Positions 1 through 7,382 of a DNA stretch of 51,180 nucleotides are shown here, in pieces. This DNA comes from JAABRU01 sp050180235 (GTDB lineage: Bacteria > Desulfobacterota > Desulfobacteria > Desulfobacterales > Desulfococcaceae). The position numbers were made by a program, and so were the translations under genes. Location of the stretch: contig JBFXEJ010000034.1 in assembly GCA_050180235.1 (NCBI GenBank), positions 1 to 51,180 on the forward strand, given 5' to 3'. The stretch's first letter is position 1, and every line of letters starts with the position of its first letter. The notes under the pieces were generated by a model. It searched no databases and was not told the origin of the DNA. It saw only the letters and a program-made list of their open reading frames with translations.

Positions 1-41
1 GACGGAATACAGCAATCCAAACCGGCTTTCGCAGGAGTGAT

Positions 42-70
42 ACCAAAACGCCATTGAAAATATACTTATG
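42..70. repeat. Partial copy of family-3 inverted-repeat element
   Basis: This stretch matches one end of the element at 33497-33626 and the reverse complement of 29035-29136: ATACC, then CCATTGAAA, then TATACTTATGA. Only about 30 bp is present before the palindromic block that begins near 71, so the copy is truncated. Confidence 0.5.
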
Positions 71-106
71 AAACCCCCCCCTGCCCTCTCAGGAGGGGAT
101 TTTGGC

Positions 107-257
107 AGTGGGTCAAATCCGTTGATGACGGTCTCCCCTCCCCTGAGGGAGGGGCAGGGGGAGGGGGAGGGTGAAAACATCAATTTGTTACAGGATATTA
201 TTTTTACCCCTGACCCCTCCCACAGGGGAGGGGGATTTTCAACGGATTTGACCCACT
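107..257. repeat. Palindromic intergenic element with 19-bp perfect terminal inverted repeat
   Basis: Bases 107-125 (AGTGGGTCAAATCCGTTGA) are the exact reverse complement of 239-257. The interior carries GGGGAGGG/CCCCTCCC-type purine and pyrimidine runs that can also pair, so the whole unit of about 150 bp can fold. It encodes no convincing protein. It looks like a MITE or REP-type element. Confidence 0.75.
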
Positions 258-395
258 ACCGGGATTTTTAAAGAACTTAACAGCCCTGAGGGGGCCTGTC
301 CCTGCATATGGAATGGAAAAATTATAACATACCTGATTTAAAATTATCAAATGGATGCATACCTCAGTCAGCAGGAGCAAATCCGGGAGAATAAA

Positions 396-932
396 ATGTC
401 TGTTATCGTAAACCGCAGTGATGAAATTTACCGGGGCCGGGTTTTTCACATGATCCGGGAGAATATCACGCTCGGCAATGGCGTAACCGTGAACATTGAC
501 ACCATCCGCCATCCGGGCGCATCGGCCATTGTGCCTGTGCAAAGCAGCGGCAACCTTATTCTGATCCGCCAGTACCGGCATTCGGTTGGCGGTTATATCT
601 GGGAAATTCCCGCGGGAACTCTGAGTCCGGGTGAGGAACCTTTGGAATGTGCGCGGAGAGAACTTATCGAAGAAACCGGATTTTCCGCACAGACATGGCA
701 AAAACTGGGGGAAATTGTTCCGGTTCCCGGTTATTCGGATGAGAGGATTCATATTTTCAAAGCCGAAGATCTGCATCCGGCCATACAGAATCCGGACGAG
801 GATGAAATACTGGATGTGCATGAAATTCCCCTGCAGGAAGTGCTGCGCATGGCAGGGGAAGGGGAAATTCAGGACAGCAAAAGCCTGTCTGCGCTGTTTC
901 TGCTGCACAGACATATGCGCCAAATGTTTTAA
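396..932 (+). CDS. Nudix hydrolase (ADP-ribose pyrophosphatase-like)
   Basis: Predicted to hydrolyse a nucleoside diphosphate linked to another group, most likely ADP-ribose, in the cytoplasm. A complete Nudix box (G-x5-E-x7-R-E-x2-E-E-x-G) lies in the middle of the protein: G of GTLSPGE, then RELIEETGF. The QYRH and EIPAGTL segments ahead of it are typical of the ADP-ribose pyrophosphatase subgroup. The start at 396 is chosen because GGGAGA lies 5-6 bases upstream; an in-frame ATG at 351 has no ribosome binding site. Its TAA shares the bases TTAA with the stop codon of the convergent permease gene. The substrate is inferred from family resemblance only. Confidence 0.88.
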   Translation: MSVIVNRSDEIYRGRVFHMIRENITLGNGVTVNIDTIRHPGASAIVPVQSSGNLILIRQYRHSVGGYIWEIPAGTLSPGEEPLECARRELIEETGFSAQTWQKLGEIVPVPGYSDERIHIFKAEDLHPAIQNPDEDEILDVHEIPLQEVLRMAGEGEIQDSKSLSALFLLHRHMRQMF

Positions 933-2029
933 TTACTCAGATTTATATCATTTTTCAGGACATTATCTCCGGAATTCTGACCGGATGCCTTCTGCCATGC
1001 CTTGATAACAGCGTGAAAAAGCGTTGCCAGGGGAATGGCAAAGAAAAGTCCCCACAGTCCCCAGAGCCCGCCGAAAAGAAGCACTGCCACGATAATGGCC
1101 ACCGGATGGATATTCACCACGCCCGACAGCAGGAGAGGAACCAGCAGATTGCCGTCCAAAGCCTGAATAATGGAAATTGCAATCATCACATAGGCAAACT
1201 GCGCTCCCCATCCCCATTCAAAAAAGGCAATCAGTCCCACAGGCAGAAACATGACAGTCGCACCGATATAGGGAATCAGCACCGACAGTCCCACAAAAAA
1301 GGACAGGAGCATGGCAAAGGGAACAGAAAGCAGAATAAAAGTTACATATGTGACTCCCCAGACAATAATGATTTCCCATATCTTTCCCCTGACATAATTC
1401 CCAATCTGCAGATTGACTTCCTGCCACACTTCGGTTGTCAGTGTGCGATCCGAAGGCAGGAAACTTTTGAACCACTCTATGATCAGTTTTTTGTCTTTGA
1501 GAAAAAAGAACACCATTAGCGGAACCAGAATGGAATAGACCAGAAATGTAATGATTCCCTTTACCGAACTCAGGGAGATCGTGACAATATTCTGTCCCAT
1601 GCGGGTGAGCTCTGTAGTCAGATATCCCATAATCTGACGGATTTGCGCTTTGGATATGAATTCCGGATAGCGATCAGGAAGAAGCATCAGCTCCTTCTGA
1701 CCGTTGGACAGCATGGATGGCAAATCCTGGAGCAGCTCAACAATCTGCCGCGACAGCATGGGAATGAGCCAGATTATCATGACCAGAAGAGAGACCAGGA
1801 AAATAATGAATACCACCAGCACGGCAGCCAGCCGCGGCATCCCCAGTTTTTTAAGATAGATTACCGTGCCTTCCAGCAGATATGCAATGATAATGCTGAT
1901 AAACACCGGTGTCAGCATATCCCCCAGGGTGAAAATCAGGATAAAACCGGCAAGAAGCAAAAAACCGAGAATTACGACCTGGGGATCGGAAAAATAACGT
2001 CTGAACCATGTCCGGAAAATGTCAATCAC
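929..2029 (-). CDS. AI-2E family transporter (PerM/TqsA-like permease)
   Basis: A polytopic inner-membrane protein of 366 residues, the usual size for the AI-2E exporter family (PF01594). The sequence shows about seven to eight hydrophobic segments: two near the N-terminus (residues 15-80), a hydrophilic central domain rich in charged residues (about 90-150), and a C-terminal cluster with the characteristic GLSVLIPYIGATV and GNLLVPLLLS stretches. The start codon is GTG with a modest upstream GAG. The family includes autoinducer-2 exporters and Na+/H+ antiporters, so the substrate cannot be assigned. The gene converges on the Nudix gene and no operon partner is evident. Confidence 0.88.
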   Translation of the reverse strand: MIDIFRTWFRRYFSDPQVVILGFLLLAGFILIFTLGDMLTPVFISIIIAYLLEGTVIYLKKLGMPRLAAVLVVFIIFLVSLLVMIIWLIPMLSRQIVELLQDLPSMLSNGQKELMLLPDRYPEFISKAQIRQIMGYLTTELTRMGQNIVTISLSSVKGIITFLVYSILVPLMVFFFLKDKKLIIEWFKSFLPSDRTLTTEVWQEVNLQIGNYVRGKIWEIIIVWGVTYVTFILLSVPFAMLLSFFVGLSVLIPYIGATVMFLPVGLIAFFEWGWGAQFAYVMIAISIIQALDGNLLVPLLLSGVVNIHPVAIIVAVLLFGGLWGLWGLFFAIPLATLFHAVIKAWQKASGQNSGDNVLKNDINLSN

Positions 2030-2059
2030 AGAAAAATCTCACAAAAATAGTTGTTTTCA

Positions 2060-2101
2060 TTCACAATTCACAATTCATCATTCACAATTCACAATTCAGT
2101 C
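2060..2101. repeat. Short tandem repeat of a TTCACAA heptamer
   Basis: A 21-bp unit (TTCACAATTCACAATTCATCA) occurs twice in tandem, and each unit is itself built from repeated TTCACAA steps. It lies between the permease start and the acyltransferase stop and slightly overlaps the latter's 3' end. Confidence 0.75.
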
Positions 2102-2815
2102 ACCCTTCATGGGAAAGAAAACATGCCGCATCCAGCCAAGCAAAGTGTTTCCTTCCAGCACCTCCCGATCCCACCGGTCAAATTCCCCGGACAGTTTCAC
2201 CGGATCAGAGAGCCACTGGGAGCGTTTGACCATTTTTTCATTTGGATCAAGCTGCTTTACCACCCGCGCAGGATTTCCGGCTGCCACGCTGTCCGGGGGC
2301 ACGGATTTTGTCACCACAGAACCAGCGCCGATGATGCTGTTGTTTCCGATTGTCACGCCTTTGCACACAATGGCCTGATCCCCGATCCAGACATTTTCCC
2401 CTATGCGCACCGGTTCCGCTGTTCCCATGGAAACCCGGTTGTAAATGCCGTGCCAGTCCGAATCCGTAATATAGGCTCCGCTTGCAATCATGCAGTTGTC
2501 TCCGATGCTGACTTCCCGTGCTGCGCCGATACGCACACCCGGACAGATCAGGCAGTAGTTTCCGACCCGGATGATGCCGTGTTCATTGAGTTCTGACCAA
2601 ACGGCGAAACGGACTTTGCGATCCGGCGCGGCAATGACAGTGGCATAATCGCCCAGTTCCACAGAAGCTCCGAAAACCTCAACATGCCAGGGTTTCATGA
2701 ACACCGCACCTTTTCCCAGATGATCGAACTGGGGCCGCAGGAAACGGCGGACATAAAATCTTTCAAATCTCCGGTACAGTTTTTTCACAAAATAGGGCCG
2801 GTGATCTCTTCGCAA
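2096..2815 (-). CDS. Hexapeptide-repeat (left-handed beta-helix) acyltransferase
   Basis: A 239-residue acyltransferase of the LbetaH superfamily, the group that includes WbbJ and maltose/galactoside O-acetyltransferases. Hexapeptide [LIV]-G-x4 repeats run from about residue 70 to 190, for example IRVGNYCLICPGVRIG and VRIGENVWIGDQAIVCKGVTIG, ending with the typical AGNPARVVK motif. The candidate catalytic histidine is in SDWHGIY. These enzymes transfer acetyl or another acyl group from CoA to a sugar or similar hydroxyl or amine. The acceptor is unknown, and the surrounding genes do not form a polysaccharide cluster. The N-terminal 35 residues are rich in Arg and aromatic residues and may associate with membrane or partner. 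Confidence 0.85.
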   Translation of the reverse strand: MRRDHRPYFVKKLYRRFERFYVRRFLRPQFDHLGKGAVFMKPWHVEVFGASVELGDYATVIAAPDRKVRFAVWSELNEHGIIRVGNYCLICPGVRIGAAREVSIGDNCMIASGAYITDSDWHGIYNRVSMGTAEPVRIGENVWIGDQAIVCKGVTIGNNSIIGAGSVVTKSVPPDSVAAGNPARVVKQLDPNEKMVKRSQWLSDPVKLSGEFDRWDREVLEGNTLLGWMRHVFFPMKGD

Positions 2816-2871
2816 AATTCCTCCTCCGGATGATCTGTTTTCCGCTTCGGGATTAATTTTTGTGGGAGTTT

Positions 2872-2973
2872 AGGTGATTTCTGAAAATAAATATCCCGGT
2901 TCAGTTCACAGGCAGGGCAAAAGCCGGAAGCCTGTGCTGCTTTGGCGGGATATTCTTTTCTGGAAATCACCTT
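2872..2973. repeat. Family-1 MITE-like element, copy 1
   Basis: About 100 bp bounded by GGTGATTTC and its inverse GAAATCACC, flanked by TTTA and TTAA. The interior (AATAAATATCCCGG near one end, GGCAAAAGC, CGGGATATTCTTTTCTG near the other) recurs at 16314-16418, 26331-26434 and 35078-35166. It is non-coding and lies upstream of the acyltransferase gene. Confidence 0.85.
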
Positions 2974-3039
2974 AAATACTGTCAATTACAGAAATCATTT
3001 GAATCACGGCTCAGAACGGCTGTTTGTCTGGACATAAAT

Positions 3040-3555
3040 TCATCTGATACTACACAGCAATTCTTTCAAATCATGCACAGGTGAATGATACCCCTGCTTA
3101 AGCATTTCATAAAGCCATCCATTGGCCTGTTCCAAAGAGCATATATTTTTTTCTGTTGCCAAAACCAGACATCCCAATGTACCTGAAATGCGGATTTTCA
3201 TAAGTTTTGCCTGCTTACGGGCATCCAGATCATCTGTGAGAAAAAGCCAGTTCCGATGAGCGGCAATCGACAGACAGGATGACTCCCCTTTGCCCAGATG
3301 CGATGACAATCTGCCAAATAAGCGAAATTCTTTGTTTTCAGACATACTTGTCAAATGTATCCACCCGGATTCAGAAAACGGATTGATATTGTTTTCCATA
3401 CCTGTATAAAAAAGATAACCTTCTTCCAGCCCTTTCTGAATTTCTTCATACACCTGCACAGAAATATGGATTTTTCTGTGAATCCTGTAAAGAAGAGTTA
3501 TCTGGCCGATTGCTGAAAAATTGGAAATTACGGTTGTATTTGCAATAACAGTCAT
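3040..3555 (-). CDS. PIN-like DUF3368 toxin of a type II toxin-antitoxin pair
   Basis: A 171-residue protein that fits the DUF3368 branch of PIN-domain RNases, the usual partner of UPF0175 antitoxins. PIN-type acidic positions are visible: the N-terminal NTTVISNFSAIG (where many PIN proteins have D near residue 6, this one has N), a central GKGESSCLSIA with the conserved E, and TDDLDARKQA with paired aspartates. It presumably cleaves RNA in the cytoplasm when released from its antitoxin. The ATG overlaps the antitoxin stop as ATGA, so translation is coupled. The Asn at the first acidic position should be noted when judging activity; assignment rests on motif and context. Confidence 0.75.
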   Translation of the reverse strand: MTVIANTTVISNFSAIGQITLLYRIHRKIHISVQVYEEIQKGLEEGYLFYTGMENNINPFSESGWIHLTSMSENKEFRLFGRLSSHLGKGESSCLSIAAHRNWLFLTDDLDARKQAKLMKIRISGTLGCLVLATEKNICSLEQANGWLYEMLKQGYHSPVHDLKELLCSIR

Positions 3556-3851
3556 GGCTGTTCCAGTTCCTCACGCAAAGACTGAATTTCTTCAAATGCT
3601 TCCGGAACAGTTTCAGGTCCAAGCCGAAGCAGAATGCCCTGTTCCGTCAATATATCTTTCATCTGTAACCAGCTTACACCGGCAAGATTGGCTGCTTTTT
3701 CCAAAGAAACATTCTGTTTCTGATACTGATAAACAGCCAGTTGAATTTTCAGTTCAGGGCGGGAACGCAGCAAATGGCGCAGGGCATCCTGAACAACCGC
3801 TTCTGCATTCTGATAGATATTTGCTTCCACAAAAGATTGAGGTGTTATCAC
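3552..3851 (-). CDS. UPF0175 family antitoxin
   Basis: A 99-residue protein with the hallmark UPF0175 segment: NVSLEKAANLAGVSW, then a helix and LTEQGILLRLG, which forms a helix-turn-helix. The N-terminal 40 residues (QNAEAVVQDALRHLL) resemble a ribbon-helix-helix-like dimerisation arm. The start is GTG with AAGGAAA just upstream. It precedes the DUF3368 toxin and overlaps it by four bases, the normal order for this toxin-antitoxin class, and probably also represses the pair's promoter. Confidence 0.75.
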   Translation of the reverse strand: MITPQSFVEANIYQNAEAVVQDALRHLLRSRPELKIQLAVYQYQKQNVSLEKAANLAGVSWLQMKDILTEQGILLRLGPETVPEAFEEIQSLREELEQP

Positions 3852-3907
3852 TTTGTTTTCCTTATTGCAGGCTTACTGTGCTGTGATTCCTGTAAAAAAT
3901 CAACCGG

Positions 3908-3933
3908 AAGATCAATTTTGGAAATCACCTTAA
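3908..3933. repeat. Single terminal repeat of a family-1/2 MITE (fragment)
   Basis: TTTTGGAAATCACCTTAA matches the right end of the family-1 and family-2 elements, but no matching left end is visible nearby. It is probably a decayed or partial copy. Confidence 0.4.
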
Positions 3934-3960
3934 CCCAGGCGGCTGTTCTTTTGTACTCCC

Positions 3961-5007
3961 TTATTCCCCAATCCCGGCCTTTTTCCATGAATGGTGGCAG
4001 AAAAGTCTGCTGGCCGGTGTCAGGTGATAAATGGCATCTGCGGCCATAAGCACGACCGCATTGGTCCAGGAAATTCTGTCTTCAGGCCAGATGGTCATGT
4101 CCGGCCAGGTATAACCGCACCAGTAAGAACCGTCATCATATTTCTTGTCACTGATCCAGTTGAAGATGATTTCAGCCTGTCCGCTTTTTCCCATTGCAGC
4201 CAAAGCCAGGCAGAATTCCGAGCTTTCCGCAACTGTCACCCAGGGCCGGTCAGATACACACCGCACACCATGCGCACTGATTACAAATTTTTTCCAGTAT
4301 CTGTCAATGCGCTTCTGAGCGTCTGCCCCGGTCAGCGCACCGGAAAGAACAGGATAAAACCAGTCCATGGAATAACGGGATTTGGTCATGTTGAACAGGT
4401 GGGGGCAGCAGCGGATGGCATGTCCGAGCCGCTGAAGCGCTTCTTCCCACCGGGGCCGTTCATATCCAAGTATCCGGGCTATGGCAAGTCCGCATTTGAG
4501 GCTCATATACACTGAATTTGAGGCTGTGAGCAGGGCCATGTCATCGGCTTTTCCTTCAGGACTGACTGCCCAGTGAATTTCGCCGGTTTTGGCCTGCAGA
4601 CCTGTGGCAAATCCCAGAGCTGCTTCCACCGGGGGCCACATTTTTTTCAGAAATTTCTCATCATTGTGAATCAGATGAAAATGATACACTCCCACAGCAA
4701 TATATGCCGCCATATGGCTTTCACGGGTTCTGTTTTCAGGTTCTCCTTCGCGGTAGGCTGAAAACCAGCTCCCGTCCGGCAACTGGTTTTCAGCCAGCCA
4801 CTCAAACGCACGTCCGGCTTCTGCCGCATATCCGCCAATACTCAGTCCCATAGCAGATTCCACATGATCCCAGGGATCGGTCTTATCTCCCCGGAACCAG
4901 GGAATCTCTCCGCTTCTGTACTGCGTATCCGCAATCCGTCCCGCAACCGTATCCACATCCACCGCAGCGTAATTCTGCTGCACACTTTCGCAAATATACC
5001 GCCTCAT
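3961..5007 (-). CDS. Alpha/alpha-toroid protein (prenyltransferase/terpene-cyclase-like fold)
   Basis: A 348-residue soluble protein with repeated helical units containing Trp, Asp-Gly and Ser-Trp patterns: LPDGSWFSAYREGEPEN at about residue 97, YDDGSYWCGYTWPD near 305 and AVLMAADA at the C-terminal end. These are typical of squalene-hopene-cyclase-like or glycosidase-like (alpha/alpha) toroids, often annotated as prenyltransferase. I do not recognise a specific catalytic DxDD or DDxxD motif, so the reaction is unknown. It stands alone on the minus strand with repeats upstream. Confidence 0.65.
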   Translation of the reverse strand: MRRYICESVQQNYAAVDVDTVAGRIADTQYRSGEIPWFRGDKTDPWDHVESAMGLSIGGYAAEAGRAFEWLAENQLPDGSWFSAYREGEPENRTRESHMAAYIAVGVYHFHLIHNDEKFLKKMWPPVEAALGFATGLQAKTGEIHWAVSPEGKADDMALLTASNSVYMSLKCGLAIARILGYERPRWEEALQRLGHAIRCCPHLFNMTKSRYSMDWFYPVLSGALTGADAQKRIDRYWKKFVISAHGVRCVSDRPWVTVAESSEFCLALAAMGKSGQAEIIFNWISDKKYDDGSYWCGYTWPDMTIWPEDRISWTNAVVLMAADAIYHLTPASRLFCHHSWKKAGIGE

Positions 5008-5116
5008 CTGCCGGATAATACCTTTCTTAAATCAGTATGAATTTTCAAATGTCATATAAACTGCATGAACCGCATAAAACTGTGAAGAGATAGATTTTCA
5101 GAAAATGTTTGTCCGA

Positions 5117-5236
5117 AAAACCCTTAAGGGTTTGTAAAAAAATAACCTGTACAATTTTCCTGTCCGGAAACCTTGAGGGTTTATAACAGGTTATTTTGAT
5201 ACAGCCCCTAAGGGTTTCCAAAACCCTTAGGGTTTT
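5117..5236. repeat. Cluster of CCCTTAAGGG-type palindromes
   Basis: Three related palindromic units (AACCCTTAAGGGTTT, AACCTTGAGGGTTT, and CCTAAGGGTTT paired with AAAACCCTTAGG) are arranged around an inverted pair AATAACCTGT (5141-5150) / ACAGGTTATT (5186-5195). The same CCTTAGGG palindrome recurs at about 16040-16068. The rest of 5008-5444 shows no gene. Confidence 0.7.
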
Positions 5237-5444
5237 CAGTCAACAATCTTTATCTTAAAAACTATAGATATGACCTTAACAGACAAACAGAAAACCTGAT
5301 TTTATACCGTGAAAAAGAACTGTGTGCAAGAAAAATGTGGAAAAAAGAAGCAGATATGGGGAAAAGGGGGCAGACGGAGTGAGCTTTACTTCCCTGTTTG
5401 CATCCTTTGCGGTTAAACGCACAAAAATCAAACCCGGCAAGGCA

Positions 5445-5996
5445 CTATAATCTGCATATATCCGTGTCACAGGGACAGCTTCCGTCAACTTCATAGCAGT
5501 ACACAACGCGTGATTCCATTTCAGTCCGTTTGGGGGAAAGCGGTTCAAAATCTGATGAAACCATGATTTTTCCCAAAGACGCCCTGTCAGGAATGGCATC
5601 AAAACCGGAACCGGTTATCTCCCCTGTTTTTCCGTCAAGCACATCAGCATCCTCTCCGTTTGTCACCACTGCAACGGGAATCTGATAAGATTCTGCCAGC
5701 CGTGACATGGCCAGCACGGGACGGTGACGGGTAATCAGGGAACCTGGGCCGAAACGGATGATCATGCCGGTCCGGCCATTTATCTGCACCCGGAAATCCA
5801 GAGTCACTGAGCCTTTTCTTTCCCCTGCTTCCGCATTAATCCGTTTGCGCGGAATAATCTCATGTTTGGCATAGCCTTTTTCATTTACCAGCATCCGGGC
5901 AATTTTCTGCCGGTAGCGTTCATCCAGTGTGTCTTCAAGGATTTCACCGGTGATGAAATCCTCCAGTTCACCAAGTATCAGATGATGTCCTTTCAT
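5445..5996 (-). CDS. Stand-alone HsdR-N-like protein, probable lost nuclease motif
   Basis: A protein of about 183 residues resembling the N-terminal domain of type I restriction R subunits (HSDR_N_2). The core is SVTLDFRVQINGRTG followed by MIIRFGPGS and a late VAVVTNGEDADVLD strand-turn. In active PD-(D/E)XK members the middle strand carries E-x-K; here the corresponding place reads I-R-F-G, so catalytic activity is doubtful. The start at 5996 is preferred because AGGAGG lies about 10 bases upstream; a longer reading begins at 6050 without such a site. No hsdM or hsdS lies nearby. A role outside restriction is likely but unknown. Confidence 0.7.
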   Translation of the reverse strand: MKGHHLILGELEDFITGEILEDTLDERYRQKIARMLVNEKGYAKHEIIPRKRINAEAGERKGSVTLDFRVQINGRTGMIIRFGPGSLITRHRPVLAMSRLAESYQIPVAVVTNGEDADVLDGKTGEITGSGFDAIPDRASLGKIMVSSDFEPLSPKRTEMESRVVYCYEVDGSCPCDTDICRL

Positions 5997-6047
5997 GCCT
6001 TGCAATTCCTCCTGATATGATATATACAGACAAACCTTTTTGGCTGC

Positions 6048-6140
6048 CACAGTTTTTTAACCACCGTTCTTTTACCGGCTTTTGCCCTCTGCAAAACCGG
6101 AGGAGTGCAAAAATTGGGCAAAGCGGTTTTTTGCACTTGC
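6048..6140. repeat. Family-4 repeat (GCAAAA / CCGGAGGAGTGCAAAAATT)
   Basis: The core at 6091-6136 is the reverse complement of the core at 7191-7230 and of that at 16950-16987. The two nearest copies flank rarD in inverted orientation. The interior has short self-complementary stretches (TTTTGC/GCAAAA). Confidence 0.65.
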
Positions 6141-6257
6141 AAAAATTGCTGAAAAATACTGCAACTATCTGTGTTCTCGGTGAAACATCTGTGCTCTCTG
6201 CGGGAAATCTCACAGTCACTCAGAACCGCTGTTCAACATTTTATTGGAAAGAAAACC

Positions 6258-7157
6258 ATGAAAAATGAATCTGCTGCGGGAGCTGTTTTCGGTGCTGCCG
6301 CGTTTCTGATCTGGGGAATAAGTCCCCTGTACTGGAAACTGCTGAAAACCGTTCCTGCTTTGGAAATCATCATGCACAGGATTGTCTGGTCTTTTGCCTT
6401 TCTTATTCCCCTGATTCTTTATCAGAAACAGTGGAAGGATTTCACCCGCATATTCAGAAAACCGTTAATGCTGCTGACACTGACGGCGACTTCATTTCTC
6501 ATTGCCTCCAACTGGCTGATTTATATCTGGGCAGTGAATAAGGGCCATGTGCTGGAGGCCAGTCTGGGATATTATATCAATCCTCTGGTCAATGTGCTTC
6601 TGGGCCGGATATTTCTGAAAGAGTATCTCCGTCCTTTTCAGAAAACCGCTGTGATTATAGCTGCATCAGGTGTTCTCTGCCTGACCCTTTATTATGGAAC
6701 TTTTCCCTGGATATCTCTGACACTTGCCTTTTCCTTTGGCATATACGGCCTGATCCGAAAGGTGATTTCCGCAAGTTCTCTGCACGGGCTTGCTGCGGAG
6801 ACCTTTCTGCTTTCCATTCCCGCAGCTTTTTATCTGATCAGTCTGAAAACCGGGGACAGAGGAGCATTTCTGCGCATTGACATACAGACGGATCTGCTTC
6901 TCATGGGTTCTGCGCTGGTGACTGCCCTGCCCCTGCTGCTTTTCACCATCGGCGCAAGGCGTCTGAATCTTTCCACTTTGGGATTTCTGCAGTATATCGC
7001 ACCCAGTTGCATGTTTCTTCTGGGAGTTTTTGTTTTCGGAGAACCCTTCAGCCGGATACAGATGCTCACCTTTTCCCTGATATGGACTGCGCTGATTCTG
7101 TATTCAGCGGATTCTGTGGTGGCCTGCAGAAACAGAAGTGTTTCTTCAGCCGGATGA
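6258..7157 (+). CDS. rarD: RarD-type EamA family transporter
   Basis: A drug/metabolite-transporter superfamily permease with about ten predicted membrane segments over 299 residues and two EamA-type halves. RarD-specific sequence is visible: AAFLIWGISPLYWKLL at the N-terminus, then IYIWAVNKGHVLEASLGYYINPL and VLLGRIFLKE, and near the C-terminus LGFLQYIAPS. The start at 6258 follows GGAAAG by six bases; the longer reading from 6171 runs into repeat-derived sequence. RarD proteins are named for chloramphenicol sensitivity, but the substrate is not known. The gene is monocistronic and bracketed by inverted copies of the family-4 repeat. Confidence 0.87.
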   Translation: MKNESAAGAVFGAAAFLIWGISPLYWKLLKTVPALEIIMHRIVWSFAFLIPLILYQKQWKDFTRIFRKPLMLLTLTATSFLIASNWLIYIWAVNKGHVLEASLGYYINPLVNVLLGRIFLKEYLRPFQKTAVIIAASGVLCLTLYYGTFPWISLTLAFSFGIYGLIRKVISASSLHGLAAETFLLSIPAAFYLISLKTGDRGAFLRIDIQTDLLLMGSALVTALPLLLFTIGARRLNLSTLGFLQYIAPSCMFLLGVFVFGEPFSRIQMLTFSLIWTALILYSADSVVACRNRSVSSAG

Positions 7158-7160
7158 TTA

Positions 7161-7266
7161 TATAGTATTTTCCTTAACTTTTGTCCTCTGTGCAAAAAAC
7201 CGCTTCGCTTAATTTTTGCACTCCTCCGGTTTTACAGGGACAAAAGTTGTTAAAAGAACTATAATT
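7161..7266. repeat. Family-4 repeat with terminal inverted repeats, downstream of rarD
   Basis: ATAGT...CTTAACTTTTGTCC on the left pairs imperfectly with GGACAAAAGTTGTTAA...ACTAT on the right. The core 7191-7230 is shared with 6091-6136 (inverted) and 16950-16987 (direct). It could double as a terminator-like hairpin for rarD. Confidence 0.65.
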
Positions 7267-7274
7267 TCCAATCG

Positions 7275-7382
7275 CAGGTGAGTGCAGCGGTATTTCTGCA
7301 AGCGCAATAAGCAGTTGGAACCCGCCATTTTTGCGGCATTGCCGGGTGGCTGGTTTCGCTCCGCTTCACCCGCCCTGCGGTT
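7275..7382. repeat. GGTGGGT/CACCCGCCC-type repeat overlapping a gene 3' end
   Basis: This carries GCAGGTGAGTGCAGCGG at one end and TTCGCTCCGCTTCACCCGCC at the other, resembling the repeats at 11819-11915 and 12607-12684. The last few codons of the AAA/PD-(D/E)XK gene lie within it. Confidence 0.5.

Noticed and set aside
2785..2985. 66-codon minus-strand frame
   Set aside because: It translates the family-1 repeat (2872-2973) and not a gene.
5276..5602. 108-codon minus-strand frame overlapping the HsdR-N-like gene
   Set aside because: Wrong frame over a supported gene; no ribosome binding site or motif.
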